From an uncultured Alphaproteobacteria bacterium (lineage in GTDB: Bacteria > Pseudomonadota > Alphaproteobacteria > Sneathiellales > Sneathiellaceae), in assembly GCA_937910835.1 (NCBI GenBank), contig CALEMG010000161.1:1-23660 (forward strand): DNA of 23,660 nt, read 5' to 3'. Below the pieces are notes generated by a model. The model did not search any database and had not been told where the DNA came from. It saw only the letters and a program-made list of their open reading frames with translations. The translations under genes were made by a program, and so were the position numbers. This document shows positions 6,731-14,546 of the stretch, piece by piece (the first letter of the stretch is position 1; each line of letters starts with the position of its first letter).

Positions 6731-7321
6731 GTGTTTTATGATCGCTTTACCCGCCTCTTGCATCTGCTTTTCGCCTTTGGCATCGTCGCACAGCTTTTCA
6801 TCAGCGAATGGATGGTTCATCCAAGGCCGGACAAGGCCGGCAACTTTCTTTATGAGGTTCATGAGAAAGTCGGCATCGCGCTCTTTGCGGTGCTTCTGAT
6901 CCATTGGCTCTGGTCCTTCGTCCGCGGCGGCCCTGTGTCGCTGGGGGAGCTTTTCCCCTGGTTTTCAAACGCTCGCCGCGCCGTGCTCTGGCAGGATATC
7001 AAGCGGTATCTGAGGGCGATCCTCACCATACGTTTGCCGCCCGCCGATGAACCGAGCCCGCTTGCCGGTGCGATCCAGGGGCTCGGACTTTTGGTCGCCA
7101 CCGGCCTCGCGGCGACGGGGACATTGATCTTCTTCAACGTGGGGGAAAACTGGCAGTTCAGTAGCTGGCTCCATCTTGTAAAGGAAGTGCATGAACTCCT
7201 CGGTCCGGCGATGTGGACCTATCTCGTTGTGCATGTTGGCGCGTCGGTCCTGCATGAGATTTTCGGCCACCGGATCATTCATTCGATGTTCAGTTTTCTC
7301 AAAAAAAATCCGGACAGCTGA
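6731..7321 (+). CDS. Cytochrome b561 family protein
   Basis: A 196-residue di-haem b-type membrane cytochrome of the bacterial b561 family, which passes electrons at the inner membrane, commonly from ubiquinol to an acceptor such as superoxide. The N-terminus FYDRFTRLLHLLFAFGI carries the first histidine (about residue 11); further histidines at about 44, 58, 154 and 168 sit in hydrophobic helices at the expected ligand positions. Four transmembrane helices are visible (about 8-25, 46-62, 114-133, 155-176). GTG 6731 is chosen since CGGAG lies 7 bases upstream; TTG 6725 is in frame but too close to that site. A symmetrical terminator overlaps the stop. Confidence 0.88.
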   Translation: MFYDRFTRLLHLLFAFGIVAQLFISEWMVHPRPDKAGNFLYEVHEKVGIALFAVLLIHWLWSFVRGGPVSLGELFPWFSNARRAVLWQDIKRYLRAILTIRLPPADEPSPLAGAIQGLGLLVATGLAATGTLIFFNVGENWQFSSWLHLVKEVHELLGPAMWTYLVVHVGASVLHEIFGHRIIHSMFSFLKKNPDS

Positions 7322-7338
7322 CGCGGCCCGGATTTTTT
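7303..7338. terminator. Bidirectional terminator between cytochrome b561 and the chemoreceptor gene
   Basis: Arms AAAAAATCCGG (7303-7313) and CCGGATTTTTT (7328-7338) around a 14-base loop. It has T-runs on both strands and separates convergent genes; its left arm lies inside the end of the cytochrome gene. Confidence 0.85.
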
Positions 7339-7355
7339 CTGGATGGGAGCAGAAT

Positions 7356-9149
7356 TTAGCTGGCCATGGAGCGGATGTCTTTGAGGACTGATTCTACTTC
7401 CTCGCGCAGCTTGGCGGAGAACTGGTTTAGTTCGCCGACGGAGCCCAGAAGCTGCGTCGCGCTTTCGCCGGACGCCGTTGCCATATTGGAGACATCCATA
7501 ACCGAGCGGGACACCTCGCCCGTGCTGGAGGAGGCCTGCTGCACATTCTGGGTGATTTCCAGCGTGGCGGCATTCTGTTCCTCGACCGCGGCGGTCATAA
7601 CCTGAACCGTTTCGTCGATCTGCACGATCATTTCTTCGATCCGCTTGACGGCCTCCACGGCTTCTGTGGTGGCGGTCTGCATCCCGTCGATCTTGCGGGT
7701 GATCTCCTCGGTCGCGTTGGTGGTCTGTGAGGCGAGACCCTTCACTTCCGATGCCACCACGGCGAAGCCCTTGCCGGCCTCACCGGCGCGGGCGGCCTCG
7801 ATCGTGGCATTGAGCGCAAGAAGGTTGGTCTGCGAGGCGATGTTATTGATCAACTCGATAACATTGCCGATTTCACCAGCGGAAACCGCAAGCTTGCCGA
7901 CAACCACATCGGTCGTTTCCGCGACATGCATGGTCTCCTTGGAAAGCGTGGCAGATACATTCACCTGACGACCGATCTCCTGCAAGGAGGCGGACAGTTC
8001 CTCGGCAGCGGAGGCGACACCGCTCACGTTGCCCGCAGCCTGTTCGGCGGCGGAGGCGATGGCGCTGGAATGACGGTCCGTATCGGCGGCGCTCGTCACC
8101 ATGCTCTTGGCTTTTTCTTCCATCATGCCGGCGGAACCGGAAATCTGCTGGGCGACCGCATTGACGGAGCTCTCCAGCTTCTCGGCGATGGCCTGCGCGA
8201 AGGAGACACGTTCGGCGGCGGATTTCTCGGCCGCTTCCTGATCGCGACGTTTTTCTTCCTCAGCGCGGGTTGCTTCTTCCTGGCGGCGTTCCTCGGCCCG
8301 GGAGGCGCGAGCTTCTTCTTCCTTCTGACGCTCGATTTCCAGCGCCTTGACCTTTTCGGCATTCGCCTGAAAAACCTGAACAGCGCGGGACATGTCACCA
8401 ACATCATCCTGTCGATCCAGTCCGTCGATGACGATATCATTCTCGCCGTTGGCGATGGAGGTCATCGCCTTCGTCAGCTGATTCAGCGGGCGGCCGATGA
8501 AACGACCCAGCAAAAACCCAGTCAGCAGCATAATGCCAAGGAGTGCAGCCCCGGTCAGCAGAAGTTGCTGCATCAGGTTCGCGGAAAGCTGCTCATTCAA
8601 CTGGTCGAGGCTCCATCCGATGGCGGCAAAGCCGACCAATTCCCCTTTTGCGGAGGTGACGGGCGTCAGGATAATCTGATGAGATCTCGTTTTCTCCGTA
8701 TATACCTCACCCTTTTCAAGTGCCGCTTTATGTTCCGGCAGCAATGCGGCCAGACCCGAGGCGGAGGGGAGAGTCTCCGAATGATATTCCGTGACGAGAG
8801 TGCCGTTATTATCAAAGGTGAGAATATCGGCGAGAACGGAGCCGTCTTTCGATGCCATCTCATGATAGACTTCCGCAATCTTGTCTGTTTTCTTCCATTT
8901 CAGAGCGCCTGAAAGCTGCTCGGCCATCAGTTCCGAAATGGTGAGGTTATTGTCTGTCGCCAAATCTTCCATGGCATGGCGCTGGTTTTGTAGTCCCAGA
9001 TAGACGAGGAGCGAGAGACCCATCAGGGTCGTCGCAAATACATCAAGCAGAATTTTGCGACTGACTGTCATCTTGCTAGTGAAAGACTTCTTGTCTTTCA
9101 CGATCGCTTCGTTCACGTCAGTTTCGTTCGTCGGGGTCTCTACGCTCAT
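7356..9149 (-). CDS. Methyl-accepting chemotaxis protein
   Basis: A 597-residue transmembrane chemoreceptor that signals to CheW/CheA. Order: a polar 30-residue cytoplasmic N-terminus, TM1 about 33-53, a 140-residue periplasmic Cache-like ligand domain (with DILTFDNNGTLVTEYHSE near 108-125), TM2 about 192-216, HAMP about 217-269, a charged Ala/Glu/Arg coiled coil 265-315, and the signalling domain whose hairpin tip reads ASQTNLLALNATIEAARAGE (438-457). No CheR-docking pentapeptide at the C-terminus (it ends DIRSMAS). ATG 9149 is preferred to an upstream in-frame start at 9218 because the MSVETP start has AAGGA upstream and the longer form would overlap the previous gene. It lies 49 bases after a periplasmic sensor gene, so the two are probably co-transcribed. 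Confidence 0.93.
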   Translation of the reverse strand: MSVETPTNETDVNEAIVKDKKSFTSKMTVSRKILLDVFATTLMGLSLLVYLGLQNQRHAMEDLATDNNLTISELMAEQLSGALKWKKTDKIAEVYHEMASKDGSVLADILTFDNNGTLVTEYHSETLPSASGLAALLPEHKAALEKGEVYTEKTRSHQIILTPVTSAKGELVGFAAIGWSLDQLNEQLSANLMQQLLLTGAALLGIMLLTGFLLGRFIGRPLNQLTKAMTSIANGENDIVIDGLDRQDDVGDMSRAVQVFQANAEKVKALEIERQKEEEARASRAEERRQEEATRAEEEKRRDQEAAEKSAAERVSFAQAIAEKLESSVNAVAQQISGSAGMMEEKAKSMVTSAADTDRHSSAIASAAEQAAGNVSGVASAAEELSASLQEIGRQVNVSATLSKETMHVAETTDVVVGKLAVSAGEIGNVIELINNIASQTNLLALNATIEAARAGEAGKGFAVVASEVKGLASQTTNATEEITRKIDGMQTATTEAVEAVKRIEEMIVQIDETVQVMTAAVEEQNAATLEITQNVQQASSSTGEVSRSVMDVSNMATASGESATQLLGSVGELNQFSAKLREEVESVLKDIRSMAS

Positions 9150-9198
9150 CTCGTGCGTTATCCTTCTATATGAGTTTATGTGAGGAATATTGGGAGGA

Positions 9199-9783
9199 CT
9201 ATTCCAGCATCTCGACATTGACGCCGACGGTTACCGCGCCGATGGCTTTCCCGGTGCTTGGGTCAACAACGGCGATACTCACCTGTGACTGATATGTCTG
9301 TGAGGAGTCATCGAATTCAACTTCGTCGACGAGAACGCCGGACGGGCCTGCGCCATATGTCTTCTGCCATTTTGCTTCGTCGCCCTGCCAATAGTCAGAG
9401 GTGACGTCGCTCTGGCCGACATTAAGTCCCTTCATGTCCATCACGAAGATTTCAGTGTATTTGCCTTCGGACTTGTCTTTGACGCCCTTGAGGTAGGTCG
9501 ACAGGCTGTTGGACAGGACGGCATTGATCATCTTCTGATCTCCACCCTTGGTTTCTGCGCGCCATGCCTTATCCTGTTTATCGATATCGCCCTGGCTTAG
9601 TGAGGCAGACGCCTCATTCTGCTTATTGACGGCATCGATCACTTCGTCGGACTGTGACCAGCCACGAATTTCTGTGTCAATCAGGTTGGCGACGGCAACT
9701 TTGTAATCTTGGGCGACGGAGGTCGTTGGCAGCCCCGCAAAAATAGCGGCAGCAACGACGGAGGCAACTAGGGTACGTATCAT
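9199..9783 (-). CDS. Secreted periplasmic Cache/PDC-like sensor protein
   Basis: A 194-residue protein with a cleavable signal peptide (MIRTLVASVVAAAIFAGLP, cleavage likely near TSVAQ-DY) and no transmembrane helix, so it is a soluble periplasmic domain. The C-terminal half has the Cache/PDC pattern: IFVMDMKGLNVGQSDVTSDY (about 112-131), WQGDEAKWQKTYGAG, then SQVSIAVVDPSTGKAIGAVTVGV. This fold normally forms the ligand pocket inside receptors. ATG 9783 has GGAG at about 9 bases; a longer frame from 9831 is unlikely because it would put residues before the signal peptide. The chemoreceptor follows in the same direction, so this could be a ligand-binding partner that docks on it. Ligand unknown. 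Confidence 0.8.
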   Translation of the reverse strand: MIRTLVASVVAAAIFAGLPTTSVAQDYKVAVANLIDTEIRGWSQSDEVIDAVNKQNEASASLSQGDIDKQDKAWRAETKGGDQKMINAVLSNSLSTYLKGVKDKSEGKYTEIFVMDMKGLNVGQSDVTSDYWQGDEAKWQKTYGAGPSGVLVDEVEFDDSSQTYQSQVSIAVVDPSTGKAIGAVTVGVNVEMLE

Positions 9784-9819
9784 GATCAGGACTCCATTTA
9801 GGTAGATCGTGTTTACATC

Positions 9820-9954
9820 AATATCAATCAATAATGGTTTGCCAAAAATAGCAATAAAACCAAGTATTCAAATATTGGCGACGAATTGTTTATTTATGGT
9901 TAATTGGTGATATTTTCTGCGCGCGATGCGTGCGTTTTTGGCGGCGCGGGGCGC
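9820..9954 (-). promoter_or_regulatory. AT-rich promoter region for the sensor-chemoreceptor operon
   Basis: The gap before the sensor gene is very AT-rich. On the minus strand TTGGCA followed after 16 bases by TATTGA is a plausible promoter close to the ATG. No gene is seen here. Confidence 0.3.
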
Positions 9955-11955
9955 TCAGGCTACCTGGCGCTGGGCTTCCTTGGGAAAGATCACTGTCACC
10001 TTGGTGCCCAGACCGAGCTCACTCTCGATATGTAGCTGTCCGTTATGCGCGGCGACAAAGGACTTAACAATGGACAGGCCAAGCCCGACACCTTCATGGG
10101 TGATGTGGGAAGAACTGTGGCCCTTGACGAAAGGCTTCGTGATGTTCGGTAGTTGGTCTTCCTTGATACCCTCGCCGGTATCCTGAACCTCGATAATCAC
10201 TTCCTTTTCCGTGGCGACTGCCGAGACGGTGACCTTGTCTCCGGCATGGGAAAATTTGATCGCGTTGGTCAGCAGGTTGAGGAAAATCTGGCGCAGAGCT
10301 GTTTCATCCGCATTAAGTGTCGGAAGAGGGCCGTCGGCACACAGTGCCAACATGATTTCCTGCTTGGCGGCGCGGTGGCGCACGGACTTCACGCAGTCGG
10401 TTAGCAACTCGCGAACCGCCACCGGCTCCAGCACCAATTCGCGCTTGCCCAGCTCAATCGCGGAAATATCGAGCACCTCATCGATGAGTGGCAGGAGATG
10501 GCGGCCGCTGTGATTGATATCCTCGGCATACTCGGAGTATTTTTCATTGCAGAGCACTCCGAAATACTGACCAACCAGGATATCGCTAAAACCGATAATG
10601 GCATTGAGCGGGGTTCTGAGTTCGTGGCTCATGGTGGCGAGGAATTTCGATTTCGCAAGGCTGGCTTCCTCCGCCTTCATCAGCGCGTTACGCAGAGCCT
10701 CCTCGGTCTTTTTGTTGGCGCTGATGTCCGTGACCGAACCGCCGACCGCGATCACGTTCCCTTCGTCATCCATAATCGGGAACATCTGGCCGAAGGTCGG
10801 AATCAGGCCGTCATTGACGGTGGGGCTTACAAATTCCCGCTCGACCATCTTTTTCCCCGCGATGATTTCCTTTTCCTGCGCGAGTACCTGTTCTGCATAT
10901 TCCTTGGGGAAGAACTCATATGTGTTATACCCTCTAATCTCGCGCCCACCCGGGTTGAACCACTCATGCCATTGGGAGTTGGCATGCAGGTAGTTCCCAT
11001 CGATGTCCTTGATAATGATGGCGGAGGGGGAGTGTTCGATAAAGGTTCGAAAGAGCTTGTCGCTCGCCTTGATGTGGAGCTGATGGACCATGGCGAGATG
11101 AATGAGATAGGCAATGGCAATCGAGAGCAGGATCAGCGTCACAAGGACGACTTCGTCCACTATGGTATCATGGGCGGCGAGAGTCTCCGGGTTCGGGATA
11201 ATGCTGACGGTCCATACGCGGTTGCCAATGACAATCCATTTATGGAATGTATTTTCACCATCCCATTCTAACGACGGGTCGATTGTGCCGAAGACAAGCT
11301 GGTCCCGGTCTTGGATCATCACGTCATATTTCTTCAAAAGCCCGTTTGGCATTGCCTCCATGATAAGCGGCTTGCTGCGGAAAACGATATTCACAAAGCC
11401 GGTCAGCCGCTCCATCTTGACTACGGGAATATAGGCGGTAAAGCCTTTGCCGCCTTGGGCGAGCTCGATCGGCGGGGTGCATTGCAGCCGGCCGGTGCGC
11501 TCCGCCGTGGCCAAGACCTTCGCTGGCATGGGGCGGGTGCGGATATCTAGATTGAGCGCGGGTTCATTGCCCTCAAGCGGCGTGACCCAGCGGATAACCC
11601 CCAGGGAATCGACCCAGTTGATCGCCTGAAAATCAGTGAATAGATCATGCAGGTAAGCCGCCTGGGTAAGGAATTCCTCGCGACCGTCAATATCTCCCTT
11701 GGCAAGTGAGTTGCGGATCTGCTGACCGATGGTCATGCGGGTTGAGATATGACTCTCCAACCGTGCGGCGAAGTTACCAAGGTCGCTGCGGCCTTCCGTG
11801 ATATGGCCTTCTGTCTCCGATGTTGGCATCAGGAGCCAGGCCGCGCCGACAAGCAGAATCATGGCCATTCCGATCGCGACCGGCACACCAATTGTATGGC
11901 GCGGCAGGCGGCTCAGAAATTGCTGCAGGTTGTCACGGTTGGTCAAGCTTTTCAT
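9955..11955 (-). CDS. CHASE-PAS sensor histidine kinase
   Basis: A 666-residue membrane-bound histidine kinase. TM1 is at about 22-43, followed by a periplasmic CHASE-type sensor domain to about 262 (core DFQAINWVDSLGVIRWVTP near 108-126), TM2 at 267-290, one PAS domain about 300-415, a HisKA dimerisation domain with the phospho-acceptor His444 in the MSHELRTPLN motif (442-451), and an ATPase domain about 545-657 with N-box NLLTNAIKF, G1 DTGEGI and G2 GVGLGLSIV. All catalytic motifs are intact. No receiver domain is fused and no response regulator gene is in the window, so its partner is elsewhere. It is transcribed in the same direction as the downstream sensor and chemoreceptor but with a 171-base gap, so probably separately. 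Confidence 0.93.
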   Translation of the reverse strand: MKSLTNRDNLQQFLSRLPRHTIGVPVAIGMAMILLVGAAWLLMPTSETEGHITEGRSDLGNFAARLESHISTRMTIGQQIRNSLAKGDIDGREEFLTQAAYLHDLFTDFQAINWVDSLGVIRWVTPLEGNEPALNLDIRTRPMPAKVLATAERTGRLQCTPPIELAQGGKGFTAYIPVVKMERLTGFVNIVFRSKPLIMEAMPNGLLKKYDVMIQDRDQLVFGTIDPSLEWDGENTFHKWIVIGNRVWTVSIIPNPETLAAHDTIVDEVVLVTLILLSIAIAYLIHLAMVHQLHIKASDKLFRTFIEHSPSAIIIKDIDGNYLHANSQWHEWFNPGGREIRGYNTYEFFPKEYAEQVLAQEKEIIAGKKMVEREFVSPTVNDGLIPTFGQMFPIMDDEGNVIAVGGSVTDISANKKTEEALRNALMKAEEASLAKSKFLATMSHELRTPLNAIIGFSDILVGQYFGVLCNEKYSEYAEDINHSGRHLLPLIDEVLDISAIELGKRELVLEPVAVRELLTDCVKSVRHRAAKQEIMLALCADGPLPTLNADETALRQIFLNLLTNAIKFSHAGDKVTVSAVATEKEVIIEVQDTGEGIKEDQLPNITKPFVKGHSSSHITHEGVGLGLSIVKSFVAAHNGQLHIESELGLGTKVTVIFPKEAQRQVA

Positions 11956-12023
11956 TCGGCGCAGTCTAGTAAATAAATTCCTAATAAACCCTAAACAACT
12001 TTCGCCAGTTTTTAGGTTTATGT

Positions 12024-12044
12024 CGGGGCCCGCAGCCCCGTTTT
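12024..12044 (+). terminator. Terminator-like hairpin without an obvious plus-strand gene
   Basis: CGGGGC (12024-12029), a 5-base loop, GCCCCG (12035-12040), then TTTT. It points along the plus strand, where no gene precedes it; it may act instead as a leader hairpin upstream of the kinase on the minus strand. Confidence 0.4.
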
Positions 12045-12156
12045 CCGCGTGCTTACCGCAGATCGAGCGGGCTTATAACACAGGACCGGGTGAGGCGGTA
12101 CCTCTTTTCTCTATTTATAGCAGAAAAAAGTTATATACAGTGCCGCGCCGCAGAAA

Positions 12157-12948
12157 TCAGGCGTTGTGACCCTCTTTCAGGCCGATCACATCGCGATAGA
12201 GGAACGATGCCGTGGAGACAATAATCGCGATAATAATGACCGATGCAATGAAATTGACGACCCCGACGAGTATGGCGACCATCGTGACGGCGCCGAACAT
12301 TGATGCAATTCCGAAGGCGATCAGGGCGGCCGCGCCGACCGGCAGGATAAAGATCAGCATGGCGAGAAGGCCGCCGAGAATAAAGGAGAAGATAAGCGTC
12401 AGCCCCTCCTGCACGAAGCGTCCGCCGTCGATCGGCTGGTCGAGCGCGATAGCCGGATAGAAGAAGACGAGCATCGAGCTTGCGACAAGGGCGAGAATAA
12501 CGACGACGACAATGGCCGCTTCGTCCGGCAACACGGCCACGAGGGCAGAGGCGACGGCATAGCTGATCAGGCTGACCACGACGATCAGCGCACCGAACTT
12601 GATCTCGCGCAAGCCGAAGGAAAGCGCGAAGCCGCGTCTCGCCCGCACTTCGGGCAGCAGCGAATAGCGGTGCCAGGCGACGGCGAAAATCGCATAGAGA
12701 AAGGATTCAATCACCTGTCCCGCGATGGCGAAGGCGCCATTGGTGAGGATGTTGATATAGGCCAGCACGCCTATCGCGATGACAACCGGCAGGCCGCGCA
12801 TAAAACAGGCCCCCGCATTCTGGACGACAAAGACGGTCGCGGCAATCACCGCCTTTGGCACGGTCAGCAGATTTTCCAAAACATCCCTCGCGATTTTTAA
12901 GCGGCACCCGTTTCGCCCCGAGCTTATCCTATTCCGCCCCGAATTCAC
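12157..12948 (-). CDS. Multi-pass membrane protein of unknown function
   Basis: Up to 263 residues with about six transmembrane helices and a polar N-terminus. Helices are seen around 32-50, 54-75, 78-93, 118-142, 144-166 and in the very hydrophobic C-terminal half (IFSFILGGLLAMLIFILP, VAILVGVVNFIASVIIIAII). I see no catalytic motif; the layout is like uncharacterised YIP1/DUF-type inner membrane proteins. The annotated GTG start at 12948 has no good ribosome site; a TTG some 26 codons in (after GCGAGGGATGTT) is a realistic alternative. It lies 47 bases downstream of the DUF6869-like gene but its high-GC codon use belongs to the host genome, not to that AT-rich operon. Confidence 0.7.
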   Translation of the reverse strand: MNSGRNRISSGRNGCRLKIARDVLENLLTVPKAVIAATVFVVQNAGACFMRGLPVVIAIGVLAYINILTNGAFAIAGQVIESFLYAIFAVAWHRYSLLPEVRARRGFALSFGLREIKFGALIVVVSLISYAVASALVAVLPDEAAIVVVVILALVASSMLVFFYPAIALDQPIDGGRFVQEGLTLIFSFILGGLLAMLIFILPVGAAALIAFGIASMFGAVTMVAILVGVVNFIASVIIIAIIVSTASFLYRDVIGLKEGHNA

Positions 12949-12995
12949 AGAGGGAAAGGAGTCTATTGAGGTGGCTGAAATTGCTTGTGAGGTCT

Positions 12996-13652
12996 TTAAT
13001 AGCTTTCGGCACCTTGCGTCATTTTACTGACTCTTTCCCATATCTTATCATCGATACTGTTTTTCCAGACTGATGCAAGAACCCTTCTGTGTTTGATTTC
13101 CTGTCGTGCCCATGATTCTAACTGATCAACTACTCTGTTCCCGTGCCGAGCGAGTAAATCCTCCAGTGGACCGGCTGCGACATTGGCCAAGACAAATTCA
13201 TCTTCAGTTGAATCACAGATTGCAATAGTTATTGCCAAGCCTCTCTCAGGCTCTTCATCGCACAAACGATCTAATGCTTCATAAGCCCAAAAGCTTCGAT
13301 GTTCTTCACCAGGTTTTTCTTTTGAAGAACAGAAATTCTTCCAAGTTTCAACTAGTATCCGTTCTTCACTTTCTTTACCACTGTTCCGCTGTATGTTGAT
13401 CAGCGAAGGGTCTTTTTGTCTTAAAATAACAAAAAATATCGCGCCGATGGCGATAAAGGCGATGGACAGGGGAAGCAGAAGAATTGCCCGGGTTTTGTAT
13501 ATTTCGGACATGATGGGCTCGGCGGGCACGGAAAAATCCGCATACTGAAACGCCAGCGTCAGCAAGTATAAGCCATAAATAATACAACAGCCAGACAAGA
13601 CCCACTTCGATATTGATTGAAGCATTAAGTAAATCCCGGCTTTATCTGTCAC
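12996..13652 (-). CDS. Membrane-anchored DUF6869-like protein
   Basis: A 218-residue protein with two N-terminal helices (about 15-36 and 56-77) and a helical soluble C-terminal domain (about 98-210). The domain pattern EALDRLCDEEPERGLAITIA, then VLANVAAGPLEDLLARHG (154-171), then RVLASVWKNSIDDKIWERV (190-208) is what I recall for the DUF6869 family; no function is established. GTG 13652 overlaps the stop of the preceding gene by four bases (GTGA), so the pair is coupled. It is third in a minus-strand operon led by an Imm32-like gene. Fusion of the soluble domain to a membrane anchor is a variant worth noting; usually I recall the domain as a free cytoplasmic protein. Confidence 0.7.
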   Translation of the reverse strand: MTDKAGIYLMLQSISKWVLSGCCIIYGLYLLTLAFQYADFSVPAEPIMSEIYKTRAILLLPLSIAFIAIGAIFFVILRQKDPSLINIQRNSGKESEERILVETWKNFCSSKEKPGEEHRSFWAYEALDRLCDEEPERGLAITIAICDSTEDEFVLANVAAGPLEDLLARHGNRVVDQLESWARQEIKHRRVLASVWKNSIDDKIWERVSKMTQGAESY

Positions 13653-14200
13653 TCGGCATCAAACAGGAACATCCGGGCCTGTTCCTGTCGCGTGTTAAAA
13701 TCGATGCTGGATATCTCATCGAGTTTCATAGTCGCGAGACCATCATCTTCTCCGAACTGGTTTATCAGCCGGATGCTCACGACGTCCGGTTCAAGAGCTT
13801 CAATATAGCCGGTCAGGGACTCGTCGGAGTGTCGCTCCCATAGAGCGATCACTACGCGTTCTTTGAGGGATTCCTTCAAGCTATCAATGATGAGGTTTCC
13901 CGATGATGGAGAGTCCGGAATGACCTCGGTAAAAATACGCCCCCGGTTGCGCCGAAGCTTCTCTATTTTTGCTTCGTATTTACCGCTTTGCTCGACTTTG
14001 GATATTTCACAAAGGGGCCTGATTTCATATCCGACGTCATCCCCGAATGGTGAAATCGCTCGCAACCGCAGATGCGTCTCTGTCACCATATCGACATATC
14101 CAACGGAATACTGATCCCAGTCATCGGAGTCCGTGTGGACGGAAACCAGTTCATTCTTGCCGCATAACTCATCAAGAGTATTTTTGAATGCTTCTGTCAC
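13649..14200 (-). CDS. Protein with two tandem beta-rich repeats, function unknown
   Basis: A 183-residue cytoplasmic protein built of two copies of a roughly 65-residue unit at exactly 97 residues apart: GYVDMVTETHLRLRAISPFG (34-53) and GYIEALEPDVVSIRLINQFG (131-150), each followed by (G/E)DD.G and, 13 residues on, EIS (65-67 and 162-164). The strand-turn-strand look suggests small beta-barrel (SH3/Sm-like) domains, which is inference. The linker (82-112) is basic then Ser/Pro-rich. GTG 14200 has GGTGAG 8 bases upstream, in the end of the previous gene. It is the middle gene of the Imm32-like operon. I do not recognise a named family. Confidence 0.7.
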   Translation of the reverse strand: MTEAFKNTLDELCGKNELVSVHTDSDDWDQYSVGYVDMVTETHLRLRAISPFGDDVGYEIRPLCEISKVEQSGKYEAKIEKLRRNRGRIFTEVIPDSPSSGNLIIDSLKESLKERVVIALWERHSDESLTGYIEALEPDVVSIRLINQFGEDDGLATMKLDEISSIDFNTRQEQARMFLFDAE

Positions 14201-14209
14201 GGAATTTTC

Positions 14210-14446
14210 TCACCATTTGTAGATATTGACCTGATTAAGAAGTGTACTTGTTTCTGATTGTTTATTTTCCGATAGATCAACCCCGCCCCATGAGGGAGTC
14301 ATCAAATGTAAATGGTCATGTTTGCCTTCAACCAAGAGAGTGAGAGCATCGATTAAATTTTCAAGTCCCTCATCGTTACAATGAATATCGAGAACGTTAT
14401 GACGTTCGCGAAGCTCGAAAGTAAGGGTATAGTCTGAATCTGCCAT
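14210..14446 (-). CDS. Imm32-like immunity family protein
   Basis: A 78-residue protein that looks like the Imm32 family of predicted immunity proteins from polymorphic toxin loci. Matching features are the central NDEGLENLIDALTLLVEG helix (24-41) and the signature HLHLMTPSWGGVDLSE at 45-60, followed by a polar stretch and the terminal strand LLNQVNIYKW. Family assignment is from memory of this motif. ATG 14446 has GGGAAGG 4-5 bases upstream. It is the first gene of a three-gene minus-strand operon behind a strong promoter. No toxin gene adjoins, which is unusual for an active toxin-immunity pair; some Imm32 members do occur as orphans. Confidence 0.7.
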   Translation of the reverse strand: MADSDYTLTFELRERHNVLDIHCNDEGLENLIDALTLLVEGKHDHLHLMTPSWGGVDLSENKQSETSTLLNQVNIYKW

Positions 14447-14493
14447 TTTGCCTTCCCGAAGTATGTAAGCTTCCTATCTTGCAGGCAACTTCC

Positions 14494-14546
14494 TTGACAT
14501 TTCATTAAATCTATACTAGTATATATGCCTTCCCTAATCGTGACAA
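14494..14546. promoter_or_regulatory. Symmetric divergent sigma-70 promoter
   Basis: On the plus strand TTGACA (14494-14499), 17 bases, TAGTAT (14517-14522). On the minus strand TTGTCA (14546-14541), 17 bases, TATACT (14523-14518). The two -10 boxes share the perfect palindrome TATACTAGTATA (14512-14523). The minus promoter drives the Imm32-like operon; the plus promoter faces only a terminator. Confidence 0.75.

Noticed and set aside
7926..8912. 328-codon plus-strand open frame
   Set aside because: It lies entirely antisense to the chemoreceptor signalling and HAMP regions; the biased codons of the Ala/Glu-rich gene create it.
10498..11271. 257-codon plus-strand open frame
   Set aside because: Antisense of the histidine kinase, which has all catalytic motifs in frame.
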